DNA of 64,000 bases from Paenibacillus taiwanensis DSM 18679 (lineage in GTDB: Bacteria; Bacillota; Bacilli; Paenibacillales; Paenibacillaceae), in NCBI RefSeq assembly GCF_000425125.1, contig NZ_AULE01000023.1, positions 1-64,000 of the forward strand, written 5' to 3'. Below are positions 40,370 through 50,057 of the stretch, piece after piece (the first letter of the stretch is position 1; every line of letters starts with the position of its first letter). The notes under the pieces are model-generated. The model searched no databases. It had not been told where the DNA came from and saw nothing but the letters and a program-made list of their open reading frames with translations. A program made the translations under genes and the position numbers.

Positions 40370-41899
40370 ATGGAACAATTCGATAAAGACCTTCATGATG
40401 AAGGCTTGAATAAACCTCAATCTCCTGGCCGATGGAGGAAGTTGACGTCTGCATGGCGCAACAAGGCGAATGCCGCCACTATGAAGCAATGGGTGAGCCA
40501 ATCCCGCAAGCAGATCGTTCTGTCGGTAACAGGAGTGGCTGTTATGACCGCCGCGATATGGGGTGGCACAGCTTATGTGGATGCACATACAATAACGTTT
40601 TTGAACGTATATAGAGGCAATGAATTAGTTGGCACTGTATCTACACAAGATGATTTGAAGCGTATGTATGCGGATCGTCTTGAGGAAGTACAAGCGAAAC
40701 ATCCGAATGCTATTATGGAGATTGATACTTCTGCCATTCACACGGTTACAGATGCGAAGTATAAGGCTGAGCCAGCAACAACAGAGACACTTTCCAAGTT
40801 GAAAGGCCAGATTCCAGCGTATGCTGCTGCTATTGAGCTGAAGATTAACGGAGAAGCTGTTGGTTATGTGAAGGACCAGACGACGGCTGATCAGATTTTG
40901 GCGCAAGCGAAGGCCAAGTACGATCCGGATCATGGCAAGAAGGCAGGACAAGTTCGCACTTTGTCAGCGACTCGCTCGACACACGCTATGAAAGCCGTAT
41001 CCCGCGTTGAATCGGTTACTCTTCGTGAACGTGTGGCTACCGTGGACAAGAAGGTTGATCCGAACAAGGTGCTCACGCCGGAAGAGGCGATGGCTATGCT
41101 CACGACGGGCAGTACTAAGCCAGTCAAGTATGAGGTGAAAAAGGGGGATACGGTATCGTCGATTGCTCGTGATAAAGATGTGTCTATCGAGACGATTTAC
41201 CGTAATAACCCGAGTGTAGGCGAAGAGTTTATTCAGATCGGACAAGTCTTGGATTTAACGGAGCCGAAGCCGTTAATTACGGTTAAGACGGTTGAAGCGT
41301 ATAGTGAGTATTTAATTACTGAGCCTCAGAAAGTGATTAAAGAAGATCCGGAGATGAAAGCGGGACAATCCAAAGTAGTTCGTCAAGGTAAGCAAGGATT
41401 AAAGCGTATGTCTTATCGCTTGATCAAGGATAATGGACGCTTGACGAAGGAAGAATGGATCAATCAGGAAGTAATTGAGCCTACGATCCCGGAAATTATT
41501 ATTCGTGGAACTAAGGAAGTTCGTGGGGAAGGCTCGGGCACATTTGCTTATCCCGTGAGCGGCGCACAATTAACGAGTGGTTATGGCAAGCGCTGGGGAC
41601 GTATGCATAAGGGGATCGATCTTGTCTCTTCAGACCGGACCATTATGGCTTCTGATGAAGGCGTAGTGTCTTTTGCGGGTGTGAAGAATGGATACGGCAA
41701 CACTATTATTATTAACCATAGCAATGGCTATGAGACGTTATATGGCCATCTCAGTGAGATTAACATTAATGTGGGCGACATTGTTGAAAAAGGCCAAGCG
41801 ATCGGTGTGATGGGCAGCACAGGGAATTCGACTGGAACGCATCTGCACTTTGAGATCCATAAGGGCGATAACATTGAGAATCCACTTAAATATTTATAA
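40370..41899 (+). CDS. M23 family peptidoglycan endopeptidase with LysM and G5 domains
   Basis: 509 residues. A cytoplasmic basic N-terminus and one membrane segment (about 50-70), a long spacer, LysM (YEVKKGDTVSSIARDKDVSIETIYRNNPS in part, about 265-310), a G5 domain (about 315-390) and a C-terminal lysostaphin-type M23 domain with zinc ligands in GRMHKGIDL and THLHFEIH. It probably cleaves peptide cross-links at the cell surface. The ATG at 40370 follows AAGGAGAG; the upstream extension lacks support. Proximity to walRK fits wall remodelling. Confidence 0.95.
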   Translation: MEQFDKDLHDEGLNKPQSPGRWRKLTSAWRNKANAATMKQWVSQSRKQIVLSVTGVAVMTAAIWGGTAYVDAHTITFLNVYRGNELVGTVSTQDDLKRMYADRLEEVQAKHPNAIMEIDTSAIHTVTDAKYKAEPATTETLSKLKGQIPAYAAAIELKINGEAVGYVKDQTTADQILAQAKAKYDPDHGKKAGQVRTLSATRSTHAMKAVSRVESVTLRERVATVDKKVDPNKVLTPEEAMAMLTTGSTKPVKYEVKKGDTVSSIARDKDVSIETIYRNNPSVGEEFIQIGQVLDLTEPKPLITVKTVEAYSEYLITEPQKVIKEDPEMKAGQSKVVRQGKQGLKRMSYRLIKDNGRLTKEEWINQEVIEPTIPEIIIRGTKEVRGEGSGTFAYPVSGAQLTSGYGKRWGRMHKGIDLVSSDRTIMASDEGVVSFAGVKNGYGNTIIINHSNGYETLYGHLSEININVGDIVEKGQAIGVMGSTGNSTGTHLHFEIHKGDNIENPLKYL

Positions 41900-41906
41900 C
41901 CATTTC

Positions 41907-41940
41907 GGAAGCAGGGCAAACGTTGCCTTGCTTCTTTTTG
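41907..41940 (+). terminator. Intrinsic terminator after the M23 gene
   Basis: GGAAGCAGGGCAA pairs with TTGCCTTGCTTC around ACG; TTTTTG follows. Confidence 0.87.
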
Positions 41941-42171
41941 TGCATAGCTTGTCTAGTTATCTGAATAGGGTCTGAATAGGTGAGTGAGCTGCACATATGG
42001 TGGATTATCTGTATCTTCTGTCACGGGTTCTACCTATTTTCTGTACAACGACCGCCATAAAGTGGACAGTGCACGCTCCAACGTTTACTATCAGGGTATA
42101 GCGACAAGTATGATAAAATAGACAAATGGTATTGGCTTTAGAAGAGAGCGATAAGAAAAGAGGTGGAGTTC

Positions 42172-42885
42172 ATGTACGGCAAAATATTGGTCGTGGACGA
42201 TGAACAGCCGATTGCAGATATTTTGAAGTTCAACTTGGAGAAGGAAGGCTATGAAGTCGTATGTGCATTTGACGGGGGTGCGGCGGTGGAGCTTGCGCTT
42301 CAGGAGAAGCCTGACTTGATGTTACTAGACTTGATGCTGCCAGTAAAGGATGGTATGGATGTATGTCGTGAAGTACGACAGCATTTGCAGATGCCGATTA
42401 TTATGCTTACGGCCAAAGATACGGAGCTGGACAAGGTGCTGGGCCTTGAAATGGGCGCAGATGACTATGTCACGAAACCGTTCAGCACACGTGAACTGCT
42501 TGCCCGTGTCAAAGCACACCTCCGTCGTCAACAGAAGGTAGAATCGACGGCGGCAGCGGAAGAGAAGCAGGGTATTCGCCTGCACGAACTACTTATTGAT
42601 ACGGATATGTATATCGTTTATAAGAATGGCGAGCCGCTAGATCTGACCCATCGCGAGTTTGAGTTGTTGTATTATTTGGTGCGAAGCAGCGGGAAGGTTA
42701 TGACAAGAGAGCATTTGCTACAGGCAGTATGGGGCTATGAATATTTTGGTGACGTGCGTACAGTGGATGTGACGATACGGCGGCTGCGTGAGAAGATTGA
42801 AGACGATCCAAGCAAGCCGGAGTATATTATTACACGGCGTGGACTTGGCTACATGATGCGTAATCCCAAGTCCGGAGGGCTGTGA
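42172..42885 (+). CDS. walR: Response regulator WalR
   Basis: A 237-residue OmpR/PhoB-type regulator of cell-wall metabolism, essential in many Firmicutes. The receiver has the acidic pocket VVDDE near the N-terminus, the phosphorylated Asp in LMLLDLMLP and the KPFS lysine; the winged helix includes [26 protein letters not shown] and [19 protein letters not shown]. The ATG at 42172 has AGAGGTGG upstream. The stop overlaps the walK start. Confidence 0.98.
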   Translation: MYGKILVVDDEQPIADILKFNLEKEGYEVVCAFDGGAAVELALQEKPDLMLLDLMLPVKDGMDVCREVRQHLQMPIIMLTAKDTELDKVLGLEMGADDYVTKPFSTRELLARVKAHLRRQQKVESTAAAEEKQGIRLHELLIDTDMYIVYKNGEPLDLTHREFELLYYLVRSSGKVMTREHLLQAVWGYEYFGDVRTVDVTIRRLREKIEDDPSKPEYIITRRGLGYMMRNPKSGGL

Positions 42886-44765
42886 TGACGTTGTGGATCA
42901 GCCGATTCGTACGAACGATTCAAGCGAAGCTAATCATTATTTATGTACTGTTAATCTTGATTGCGATGCAGCTTATCGGGGTCTATTTTGTCAGTACGAT
43001 GAAGCATACACTTACGAACAATTTCACACAGGAATTGCAAACGACTACCAATTTTGTGCTCATGCAAGTTGGACCGAAGCTGGATATGGTCGAGGGAACG
43101 GATTTTGAGCGTTCGCGGGAAGACTTGAATGCGATCGTTAGAAGTGTATCGAATATGAACGGAATCGAAATTCAAGTGCTGGACGCTACGGGTAAAGTGC
43201 TAACCACCTCCAGTCAGCCTGACGATAATTACGTAGGCCGCAAAAATACGGAGACGGTTGTTAACCGAGCGCTGCAAGGGCTGCGGGACAATGAGGAAGT
43301 CATTATCGGCAAAGATAATGAGCGCAAAAAGGTATTAGCGCAGCCGATTCAGTACGGCGCCAAAAATCTCGGAGCACTCTACGTTGTGGCCTCCATGAAA
43401 GACTTGTACGATACGATCGATAATATTAATCGGATATTTCTGTCGGGTATGGCCATCGCCCTTGGTCTTACTGCTGTGCTTGGTATTATATTGGCACATA
43501 CAATTACGCAGCCGATCAAGGATATTACGAAGCAGGCGACCCGAGTTGCCGAAGGTAACTTTGAGGGACAAGTGCCTGTGCTCGGTAATGATGAGATTGG
43601 CCAACTAAGCGAAGCGTTTAACGATATGACGCGCAGGCTTCAGGAGGCGCTCAGTGTCAACGAGGAAGAGAAGGAGAAGCTGGCCTCCATTTTGACGAAC
43701 ATGAGTGACGGAGTGTTGGCTACAGATGAGCACGGGCGTGTCATCGTGATGAATAAGCGTGCTAGTCTGATGCTCAGAATTCGTCCAACAGCATGTGTAG
43801 GCAAGGAATTGTCGGCCTTGCTTGGCTTAGCAGAGGCGGAGCTTAGGGAGCGGGTAGAAGATAAAATGAACTGGATGCTACTTCCAGTTCATGCAGAGGA
43901 AGAGGGAGAGGCAGATCATGATTCCATTCTGCGGGTTACGTTTACGCCGATTCATCGTAGAGGCGAGGGGATAACGGGTACGATTGTTGTCCTTCAGGAC
44001 GTGACAGAGCAGGAGAAATTAGATCAGTCGCGCCGTGAATTTGTAGCAAATGTGTCGCACGAACTGCGCACACCGTTAACGACGATCAAAAGTTACGTCG
44101 AAGCGTTGGATGATGGTGCTCTGGATGAGCCTCAATTAGCTGGCCGCTTTGTAGGTGTTATTCATAACGAGACGGAACGGATGATTCGGTTGGTGACCGA
44201 TTTGCTCCATCTGTCACGTTTAGATTCGAAGCAGGCGAAAATGCGAATGCAGCCGATCGAAATATGTGAATTGCTGGAGGAAGTCGTTGATCGCTTCTCG
44301 TTCCAATTTCAAAATAAACATATTCAATCTGTCGTTCAAATAGAAGCAAGTATCCCTAAAGTTACGATGGATCGGGATCAAATTGATCAGGTGTTGGATA
44401 ATCTCGTCTCGAATGCGTTTAAGTACACGCCGGAACAAGGAACGATTACATTGTCGGCATCCATTGCAGATGAAGGTAAGTATGTCGCCATAGTTGTGCA
44501 GGATAATGGCATGGGCATACCCGAAAAAGATGTAGAGCGAATATTTGAACGCTTCTACCGCGTAGATAAAGCACGCTCGCGGAATATGGGCGGGACAGGT
44601 CTAGGTTTATCCATTGCCCGGGAAATGGTAATTGCACATGGCGGCACGATTGGCATCGAGTCGGAATGGAATGAGGGCACCTGTGTAACATTCACACTGC
44701 CATTGTCTGCTCCCGTGTCATTGGCACAGCCGGAGGAGACTGAGGGGAGTGAAGCTGAAGTATGA
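42885..44765 (+). CDS. walK: Sensor histidine kinase WalK
   Basis: About 626 residues: two membrane segments (about 15-37 and 185-205) enclosing an extracellular sensor domain, HAMP, PAS (about 270-330), HisKA with the phosphorylated His in VSHELRTPLT, and HATPase with DNLVSNAFKYTPEQG, DNGMGIPEKD and GTGLGLSIA. It phosphorylates WalR. GGAGGG lies close before the ATG at 42885, which overlaps the walR stop. Confidence 0.98.
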   Translation: MTLWISRFVRTIQAKLIIIYVLLILIAMQLIGVYFVSTMKHTLTNNFTQELQTTTNFVLMQVGPKLDMVEGTDFERSREDLNAIVRSVSNMNGIEIQVLDATGKVLTTSSQPDDNYVGRKNTETVVNRALQGLRDNEEVIIGKDNERKKVLAQPIQYGAKNLGALYVVASMKDLYDTIDNINRIFLSGMAIALGLTAVLGIILAHTITQPIKDITKQATRVAEGNFEGQVPVLGNDEIGQLSEAFNDMTRRLQEALSVNEEEKEKLASILTNMSDGVLATDEHGRVIVMNKRASLMLRIRPTACVGKELSALLGLAEAELRERVEDKMNWMLLPVHAEEEGEADHDSILRVTFTPIHRRGEGITGTIVVLQDVTEQEKLDQSRREFVANVSHELRTPLTTIKSYVEALDDGALDEPQLAGRFVGVIHNETERMIRLVTDLLHLSRLDSKQAKMRMQPIEICELLEEVVDRFSFQFQNKHIQSVVQIEASIPKVTMDRDQIDQVLDNLVSNAFKYTPEQGTITLSASIADEGKYVAIVVQDNGMGIPEKDVERIFERFYRVDKARSRNMGGTGLGLSIAREMVIAHGGTIGIESEWNEGTCVTFTLPLSAPVSLAQPEETEGSEAEV

Positions 44766-46075
44766 TGGAGCGGAGTAAATCAATCGTACTGGCGGTGCTT
44801 GTCTTACTGAGCTTGGTGCAAAGCTTCCTTTTGGCTTATAGCATGCCAAACTTTGATGTCGTAAAACGAGTGGGAAGCACGTACATTAAGGCAGATCCCT
44901 TGGGACCAGAAGAGAAAGTGGATAATCTCATTTATCCAGAACATATGATTCTTCACCTGGGCAACAACAAGCATACGATTATGGACCCAGGGACGATCTT
45001 CTTTAACATTATTATGAAACGTTTGCAAGGACGTTCTTATGACGGCTTTCAATTAAAATCAGGGGCGGATTTAGACTGGGCCGCTATACAAGAGAAGAAG
45101 CAAGGCTTGGAGCTGCGCTTTAATTCGCCTGTACCGGCAAAGCTGCTGCAGAAAGTGCTGCCTATTTCAGAAGATGCAGCATTTCAGACGGAAAGTATAA
45201 ATAAAGTATGGCTGTATGCCTCAGAAGAGTTAAACGAGGTTCGCGTCTTCTTCTTTACGGCGGAAGATAATCGGATCTACGAGTCCACTAGAGCAGACTT
45301 GTCTGTGCAGGATGTAAAACAGCTAGTAGAGTTTGGAAGCTCGTGGACACCTTATCGACTCGTAAATGGCACGTTCTATGTGCCGCAGGAGCCAATCGAG
45401 ATGGTGGAGGTTAAGCTGCCGTACACGGTGTTTTCACCGGAGCAGATGCAGCGAAGTTTATTTTTTGACCCGACGCTGACAAAGATCATCCAAGAAAATG
45501 ATGGTTCTAAAATTTATACAGATGGTAAACGGGGACTGCAAGTGCAGCGGAATCAGCTTTGGATTACGTATTCCGATGCTACTGCCCCGACAGAGGAACG
45601 AACGGATATGACTAGCGATGTGATGACCTCCGTTAACTTTATCAATCAGCGCGGCGGTTGGAGTGGTCGCTTCCGTTTGTCGGTGATGGAGAACATGGCG
45701 CAAGGAAGTCCAGGCATCCCTACTTTAAGCGGAACGCACAATCGACTCGTGTTCCAGCAATATTGGGGCTCGTACCCGATTATAAGCACAAAGGATACTC
45801 GCTTTGGCTATGTGCAGGTTACTTTGCAGCAGGGAATGGTTATGAACTATGAGCGCTCCTTGATCCAGCTTGGTGCTCATGCGGACGAGAAGCAGGTCAA
45901 GAAGTTGATTGCAGGTGATCCACTCCTTGCCAGGCTGAAAACATTACCTAAATATGCACAGGTTGCAGAAGTAAACCCTGTATATGAGCCTTTTATGAGT
46001 GAAGAGCAAATTCGACTACATCCTGTATGGCAAGTTAAGTATACAGATGGTACGACGGAGCTGTTGGAACCTTAG
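44762..46075 (+). CDS. walH: WalK regulator WalH (YycH)
   Basis: 437 residues: one N-terminal membrane segment (about 8-25) and a large extracytoplasmic YycH domain. With WalI it interacts with WalK in the membrane and modulates kinase activity. Overlaps walK by 4 nt (ATGATG). Order walR-walK-walH-walI-walJ-htrA matches the Bacillales operon. Confidence 0.95.
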   Translation: MMERSKSIVLAVLVLLSLVQSFLLAYSMPNFDVVKRVGSTYIKADPLGPEEKVDNLIYPEHMILHLGNNKHTIMDPGTIFFNIIMKRLQGRSYDGFQLKSGADLDWAAIQEKKQGLELRFNSPVPAKLLQKVLPISEDAAFQTESINKVWLYASEELNEVRVFFFTAEDNRIYESTRADLSVQDVKQLVEFGSSWTPYRLVNGTFYVPQEPIEMVEVKLPYTVFSPEQMQRSLFFDPTLTKIIQENDGSKIYTDGKRGLQVQRNQLWITYSDATAPTEERTDMTSDVMTSVNFINQRGGWSGRFRLSVMENMAQGSPGIPTLSGTHNRLVFQQYWGSYPIISTKDTRFGYVQVTLQQGMVMNYERSLIQLGAHADEKQVKKLIAGDPLLARLKTLPKYAQVAEVNPVYEPFMSEEQIRLHPVWQVKYTDGTTELLEP

Positions 46076-46152
46076 GACGATGTTGGAGGGTCAGGAGCGC
46101 GGGAGGACCTTCCGATAGTTGTCCCCATTTTAGAGAAAAGGAGGTGTTCAGG

Positions 46153-46893
46153 ATGGATTGGAGCCGTGCCAAAAGTGTACTTATTTATGCGTTTTTGCTG
46201 CTTAATGTGGTGCTAGGCTATCAGTTATGGCAGGATTTGCGCGATAAGATGCATTCTGAGCTTGACTGGACTTCCTTGTCTGCGGAAACACAGCTTATTA
46301 TGAACAAGAAGCAGATTCAGGTGTTGGCGACCATACCGTCCGAAACGCCATCCTTGCATGAGCTTACGTATCGGATTACAACTCGGAAGTACAAGACACC
46401 TTTGCAGCAGCAGGAAGATACGAAAATTATTTTCTCACAAAAGGAACTTGTCCGTGGGTTGGATGATGAAATTGAGCATATGGAAATGTACCATTATGAT
46501 CAATTTTCTGGTGATGATCGTGTATTCGTGCTGCATCAGCAGATGGCTAACGGGCTGCCGCTGTTTGAGGTGAAGCTTGAGCTGTATTACGAAAGTCAGA
46601 AAATTAAAGCTTTCAGCCAGCAATTTGCGGAACCAGAAGATTCGAAGGACGCTCAGGAGCAGAAAATACTTCCTGCTACACAAGCGCTTGGCAGGGTCAT
46701 AGAAATATTGCCGACCAATGCCATCGTAAGAGATGTGCGGCTCGGCTATCACGGGCAGCTGTTTAATACGGATACGCAGGTGGCAGCACCTACTTGGAGA
46801 GTATTGTTGGATAGTGGTGACGCGTATTATATGAATGCAATTAATGGAGCAGTAGAGCATGTGCCCGTAGGAAAGAAGGAGAGCAAGCTATGA
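46153..46893 (+). CDS. walI: WalK regulator WalI (YycI)
   Basis: 246 residues with an N-terminal membrane segment (SRAKSVLIYAFLLLNVVLGYQLW) and an extracytoplasmic YycI domain ending in YxxNAINGAVE. Partner of WalH. The ATG at 46153 has AAAGGAGG about 10 nt upstream; the GTG at 46144 lies within that site. Overlaps walJ by 4 nt. Confidence 0.94.
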   Translation: MDWSRAKSVLIYAFLLLNVVLGYQLWQDLRDKMHSELDWTSLSAETQLIMNKKQIQVLATIPSETPSLHELTYRITTRKYKTPLQQQEDTKIIFSQKELVRGLDDEIEHMEMYHYDQFSGDDRVFVLHQQMANGLPLFEVKLELYYESQKIKAFSQQFAEPEDSKDAQEQKILPATQALGRVIEILPTNAIVRDVRLGYHGQLFNTDTQVAAPTWRVLLDSGDAYYMNAINGAVEHVPVGKKESKL

Positions 46894-47714
46894 GTTTACG
46901 ATTTACCGTGTTGTCGAGCGGTTCTACAGGGAACGCAACCGTTATTCAAAATGACGATGCTACCTTGATGATAGATGTTGGATTAAGCTGCAAGCGGACG
47001 GACGAGCTTTTAAAGGAACAGGGGCTGTCTGGCGCTGCTATTGACGGTATTTTAGTCACGCATGAGCATTCGGATCATATTAAGGGTTTAGGTGCATTTT
47101 CGCGTAAGCACAACGTTCCCGTTTATGCGAATGAGAAGACATGGGAAGCACTAGAAAAGCACATTGGAACCATTGCGGAACAAAATCGGATTGTAATGCA
47201 GACAGGCGAAGCAAAAGATTTTGGTGACTTGCGTGTCGAATCCGTTGGCATCTCACATGACGCTGCTGAGCCGGTAGCTTATACGTTTCACGAGGGTGAT
47301 ACGAAACTAAGCGTGACGACCGATCTCGGTTATATGAGCGACAAGGTACGGGATGCGATTATAGACTCCGATGTGATGGTGTTAGAGTCCAATCATGATG
47401 TGGAGATGCTCCGTATGGGTCGTTACCCCTGGAATATTAAACGCCGCATCCTTGGTGATATGGGGCACTTATCTAACGAAGCGGCTGGAGAGGCGCTCTG
47501 TGACGCCATGACTGGTAATACGCGTCGTGTCTATCTGGCGCATCTCAGCCGCGAGCATAACCAGCAGGATCTGGCCAAAATGACGGTGCAGAATGTAATG
47601 GAGGACCGAGGCCATTTCTACAAAGAGTCAGAATTAAAGCTTCTCGATACGTATTATGATCGTCCTACGTCATGGGATACGGTGCGCGCACAGAAGCTGG
47701 CGCTTCATCCGTAA
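46890..47714 (+). CDS. walJ: MBL-fold metallohydrolase WalJ (YycJ)
   Basis: A 274-residue metallo-beta-lactamase-fold protein with the zinc motif THEHSDHIKG, DLGYMSD and HLSREHNQ. The family has nuclease-type relatives and has been connected with coordinating DNA replication or repair and wall metabolism. Translationally coupled to walI. Its 3' end overlaps a convergent small gene by 50 bp. Confidence 0.95.
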   Translation: MSLRFTVLSSGSTGNATVIQNDDATLMIDVGLSCKRTDELLKEQGLSGAAIDGILVTHEHSDHIKGLGAFSRKHNVPVYANEKTWEALEKHIGTIAEQNRIVMQTGEAKDFGDLRVESVGISHDAAEPVAYTFHEGDTKLSVTTDLGYMSDKVRDAIIDSDVMVLESNHDVEMLRMGRYPWNIKRRILGDMGHLSNEAAGEALCDAMTGNTRRVYLAHLSREHNQQDLAKMTVQNVMEDRGHFYKESELKLLDTYYDRPTSWDTVRAQKLALHP

Positions 47715-47898
47715 CTTGCAGAAAGGCGTCTAGGTCGGCTGCTTTGCGGGAGATATCATCATGTGTTAACAGCCCTTTTTCAACCAATAGATCCATCAAG
47801 GTGGAGACAGCCAAGGTAAGACGATAATTATCATGCTTGAGATCGGCAATTTTACCAATAAGGTCAATGTCTGACCAAGTAGGGGATATTCGTGACAT
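47665..47898 (-). CDS. Conserved-looking 77-residue protein, unknown
   Basis: A short, hydrophilic, helical protein (MSRISPTWSDIDLIGKIADL at the start; VSTLMDLLVEKGLLTHDDI in the middle). The ATG at 47898 has AGAGGAGA 6-8 nt upstream, good evidence of translation. It is convergent with walJ and overlaps its last 50 bp. The middle segment resembles a small dimerising helical hairpin, but no family is recognised. Confidence 0.7.
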   Translation of the reverse strand: MSRISPTWSDIDLIGKIADLKHDNYRLTLAVSTLMDLLVEKGLLTHDDISRKAADLDAFLQVTDEAPASVRAPYPMT

Positions 47899-48220
47899 GC
47901 TCTTTCTCCTCTCGGAAATGGAATGAAATAATAGAGAATACTTTCTCGTAATCAAACCCTCTACTAAGTATCTTGTGATAGAATATGAATCAGACAGACT
48001 GTCTATGACAATTGTTCAGCATTTGTGGGGCGAACCCTATTCTTTTCATTTTAAAGTTCAATTTCATGTTCATTGTAAGCTTGTCATATGCATTAATATA
48101 TATTGTTAACCGTTTGAAGCAGTCGCATTCATGTGTAAATGGAAATAGAGCCAAATGTGGGCTTCGAATTGGGAACAACCGGAGGGGCGAGGGCCCTGGT
48201 TGAGAGGGAGTTGGTTGCGG

Positions 48221-49468
48221 ATGGGCTTGTTTGATGATGATTTCTATTCGCCAAAAGTATCACGCAGGCGCGAACGTGCGTGGCTGGAAGAGGAACGGGC
48301 ACCGCGCACGGGGTGGCGCAAGCTTCGCAGAGCAAGGAGCAGACGGCAGCTATCAACCGTTAAGGTGGCCGTTATTAGCTCTGTGATTAGTGCTTTAATG
48401 GCGGTTATACTATATAGCTGGCTTACCGGAACGGGGACTCCGAGCCAGCAGATTGTATCAGCTAGCGGGGGATATGTAAATGATCCTTATGAGCGGATCG
48501 TGCAGGCCGCAGCGAAAGTTAGTCCAACAGTTGTCAGCATCGTTAACAAGCAGAAGGATCTGACGGAGCAGGAAAGCAAGCCTGAAGAGGCGAGCCTTGG
48601 TTCGGGTGTCATTTTTAAGCAAGAGGATGGCAAAGCTTACGTGATGACCAACGATCATGTTGTGCAGGGCGCTGATCTATTGGAAGTTGTACTGGCGAAT
48701 GGACAGCGCAAGCATGCTGAATTGGTCGGCAAGGATAAAGTGACAGATATCGCCGTTCTGAAGATGGACAGCGCTGGCATTGCGGCGGTAGCGGAGCTTG
48801 GTGATTCCCGCAAGCTGCGTCGAGGCGAGACGGTAATTGCCATCGGCAATCCACTCGGCCTGGGCGACTCCTTGACTGCCGGTATTATCAGCTATACGAA
48901 CCGGGTGATTCCGGTCTCCCTTAATCAAGATGGCGTCTATGACTGGGAGCAAAGTGTCATCCAGACCGATGCTGCCATCAATGAAGGCAACAGTGGCGGT
49001 GCCCTTGTGGACCTGAGCGGACGTGTCATCGGCATCAATACGATGAAGATTTCAACTACGGGTGTAGAAGGCTTGGGATTTGCGATTCCCTCACACGAGG
49101 TAACATCTATTGTGGAGCAGTTGATGGAGAACGGCAAGATTGTGCGGCCATATCTTGGCGTATACACGGTTGATCTTAACAATCCTTATGCACCGATTAC
49201 GAAGGAGCAGCGGGCGGATCTGAAGCTGCCGAATTCGGTGACACAAGGTGTCATCGTGCTCGAAGCAACAGGACCTGCTGAGACAGCGGGCCTGAAGCTT
49301 AACGACGTAATTGTGAAGTTTGACAGTACGGATATCGGCTCTACGCTTGAGCTGCGCAAATATTTGTATGAGAACAAGAAGATTGGCGATTCTATGACTG
49401 TCGCGTTCTATCGTGACGGTGAGATGATGACAGTTGCCATCACACTTACGGATAAGCCAGAATCGTAG
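48221..49468 (+). CDS. htrA: HtrA-like serine protease (S1C, PDZ)
   Basis: 415 residues: a basic cytoplasmic N-terminus, one membrane segment (about 65-88), a trypsin-like domain with catalytic His in VMTNDHVV, Asp in TDIAVLKMD and Ser in NEGNSGGALVD, then one PDZ domain (TQGVIVLEATGPAETAGLKLND in part). It degrades or refolds misfolded exported proteins. The ATG at 48221 follows GAGGGAG; an upstream extension is unlikely. Corresponds to yycK/htrC at the end of the wal operon. Confidence 0.95.
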   Translation: MGLFDDDFYSPKVSRRRERAWLEEERAPRTGWRKLRRARSRRQLSTVKVAVISSVISALMAVILYSWLTGTGTPSQQIVSASGGYVNDPYERIVQAAAKVSPTVVSIVNKQKDLTEQESKPEEASLGSGVIFKQEDGKAYVMTNDHVVQGADLLEVVLANGQRKHAELVGKDKVTDIAVLKMDSAGIAAVAELGDSRKLRRGETVIAIGNPLGLGDSLTAGIISYTNRVIPVSLNQDGVYDWEQSVIQTDAAINEGNSGGALVDLSGRVIGINTMKISTTGVEGLGFAIPSHEVTSIVEQLMENGKIVRPYLGVYTVDLNNPYAPITKEQRADLKLPNSVTQGVIVLEATGPAETAGLKLNDVIVKFDSTDIGSTLELRKYLYENKKIGDSMTVAFYRDGEMMTVAITLTDKPES

Positions 49469-49560
49469 TAGGATGACGCTTCACCCTTGAACAAATCATA
49501 CTGATGGGGTAGAGTTATACGTATACACAGTCAGCAAGAAGGCAAGAAAGAGGGAACATC

Positions 49561-49731
49561 ATGTACGTAGTATGCAAAGAGCACGTAGAGCTCGCCATTG
49601 ATAAGTTTGTGGATGAATTTGAAGATGCACCCGATATCGTCAATCTGGACGATGCACAGTTCAGTGACTGGGAGCGCCCAATCAAGTGCTGCATGAACTG
49701 TGAAGTGGAAGCGCAGTTTCTGGTCGTGTAA
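49561..49731 (+). CDS. CxxH/CxxC small protein
   Basis: 56 residues beginning MYVVCKEHVELAID and ending IKCCMNCEVEAQFLVV. The C-x2-H (residues 5-8) and C-x2-C (residues 44-47) pairs match the small CxxH/CxxC protein family found downstream of htrA in Bacillales; a metal-binding fold is likely, function unknown. AGAGGGA lies upstream of the ATG. Confidence 0.88.
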   Translation: MYVVCKEHVELAIDKFVDEFEDAPDIVNLDDAQFSDWERPIKCCMNCEVEAQFLVV

Positions 49732-49811
49732 GCAGAGAGGGATTCGCAGTAGGAAGTTAAGGCTCTGATTGTACTAGAGCGACTGCTTATCGTTATACGG
49801 ATGAGAGCATG

Positions 49812-49854
49812 AGAACAAGGGTTATGGTGTGAAGACCTAGCCCTTGTTCTTTTA
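49812..49854 (+). terminator. Intrinsic terminator after the CxxH/CxxC gene
   Basis: GAACAAGGGTT pairs with AGCCCTTGTTC; followed by TTTTA. The remaining gap to 50057 holds an isolated DnaA-box palindrome and no gene. Confidence 0.85.
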
Positions 49855-49893
49855 TGTTTCTGGGGATAAGTCGTGTGTCAGTTGGAAATTCGG

Positions 49894-49909
49894 TTATCCA
49901 CATGTGGAT
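49894..49909. other. Isolated DnaA-box palindrome
   Basis: TTATCCACA (49894-49902) is a perfect DnaA box whose continuation gives ATCCACATGTGGAT (49896-49909), a perfect 14-bp palindrome. It lies 38 kb from oriC in an intergenic gap. Confidence 0.45.
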
Positions 49910-50057
49910 GAATAGTTCAGTAGCTTGTCATACTCCTTTATAGTTGTGCATATATCGGTCTAGGGACGGAATTGCTGTCCAGTTACGGCCTGATGACGAA
50001 GTTTATGCAGCTAAAGTACAATAAGGGTACATGAACATAATAGAGCGGGGTGTTAGC

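Noticed and set aside
41940-42171. Possible sigma-A promoter of walR near 42080-42120
   Set aside because: A TATGAT box is present but the best -35 is spaced about 19 bp away; not strong enough to list.
44613-44626. ATTGCCCGGGAAAT, one mismatch from the Noc-binding palindrome
   Set aside because: Lies in a conserved coding block of walK (S-I-A-R-E-M) and can be explained by codon constraint; single occurrence noticed.
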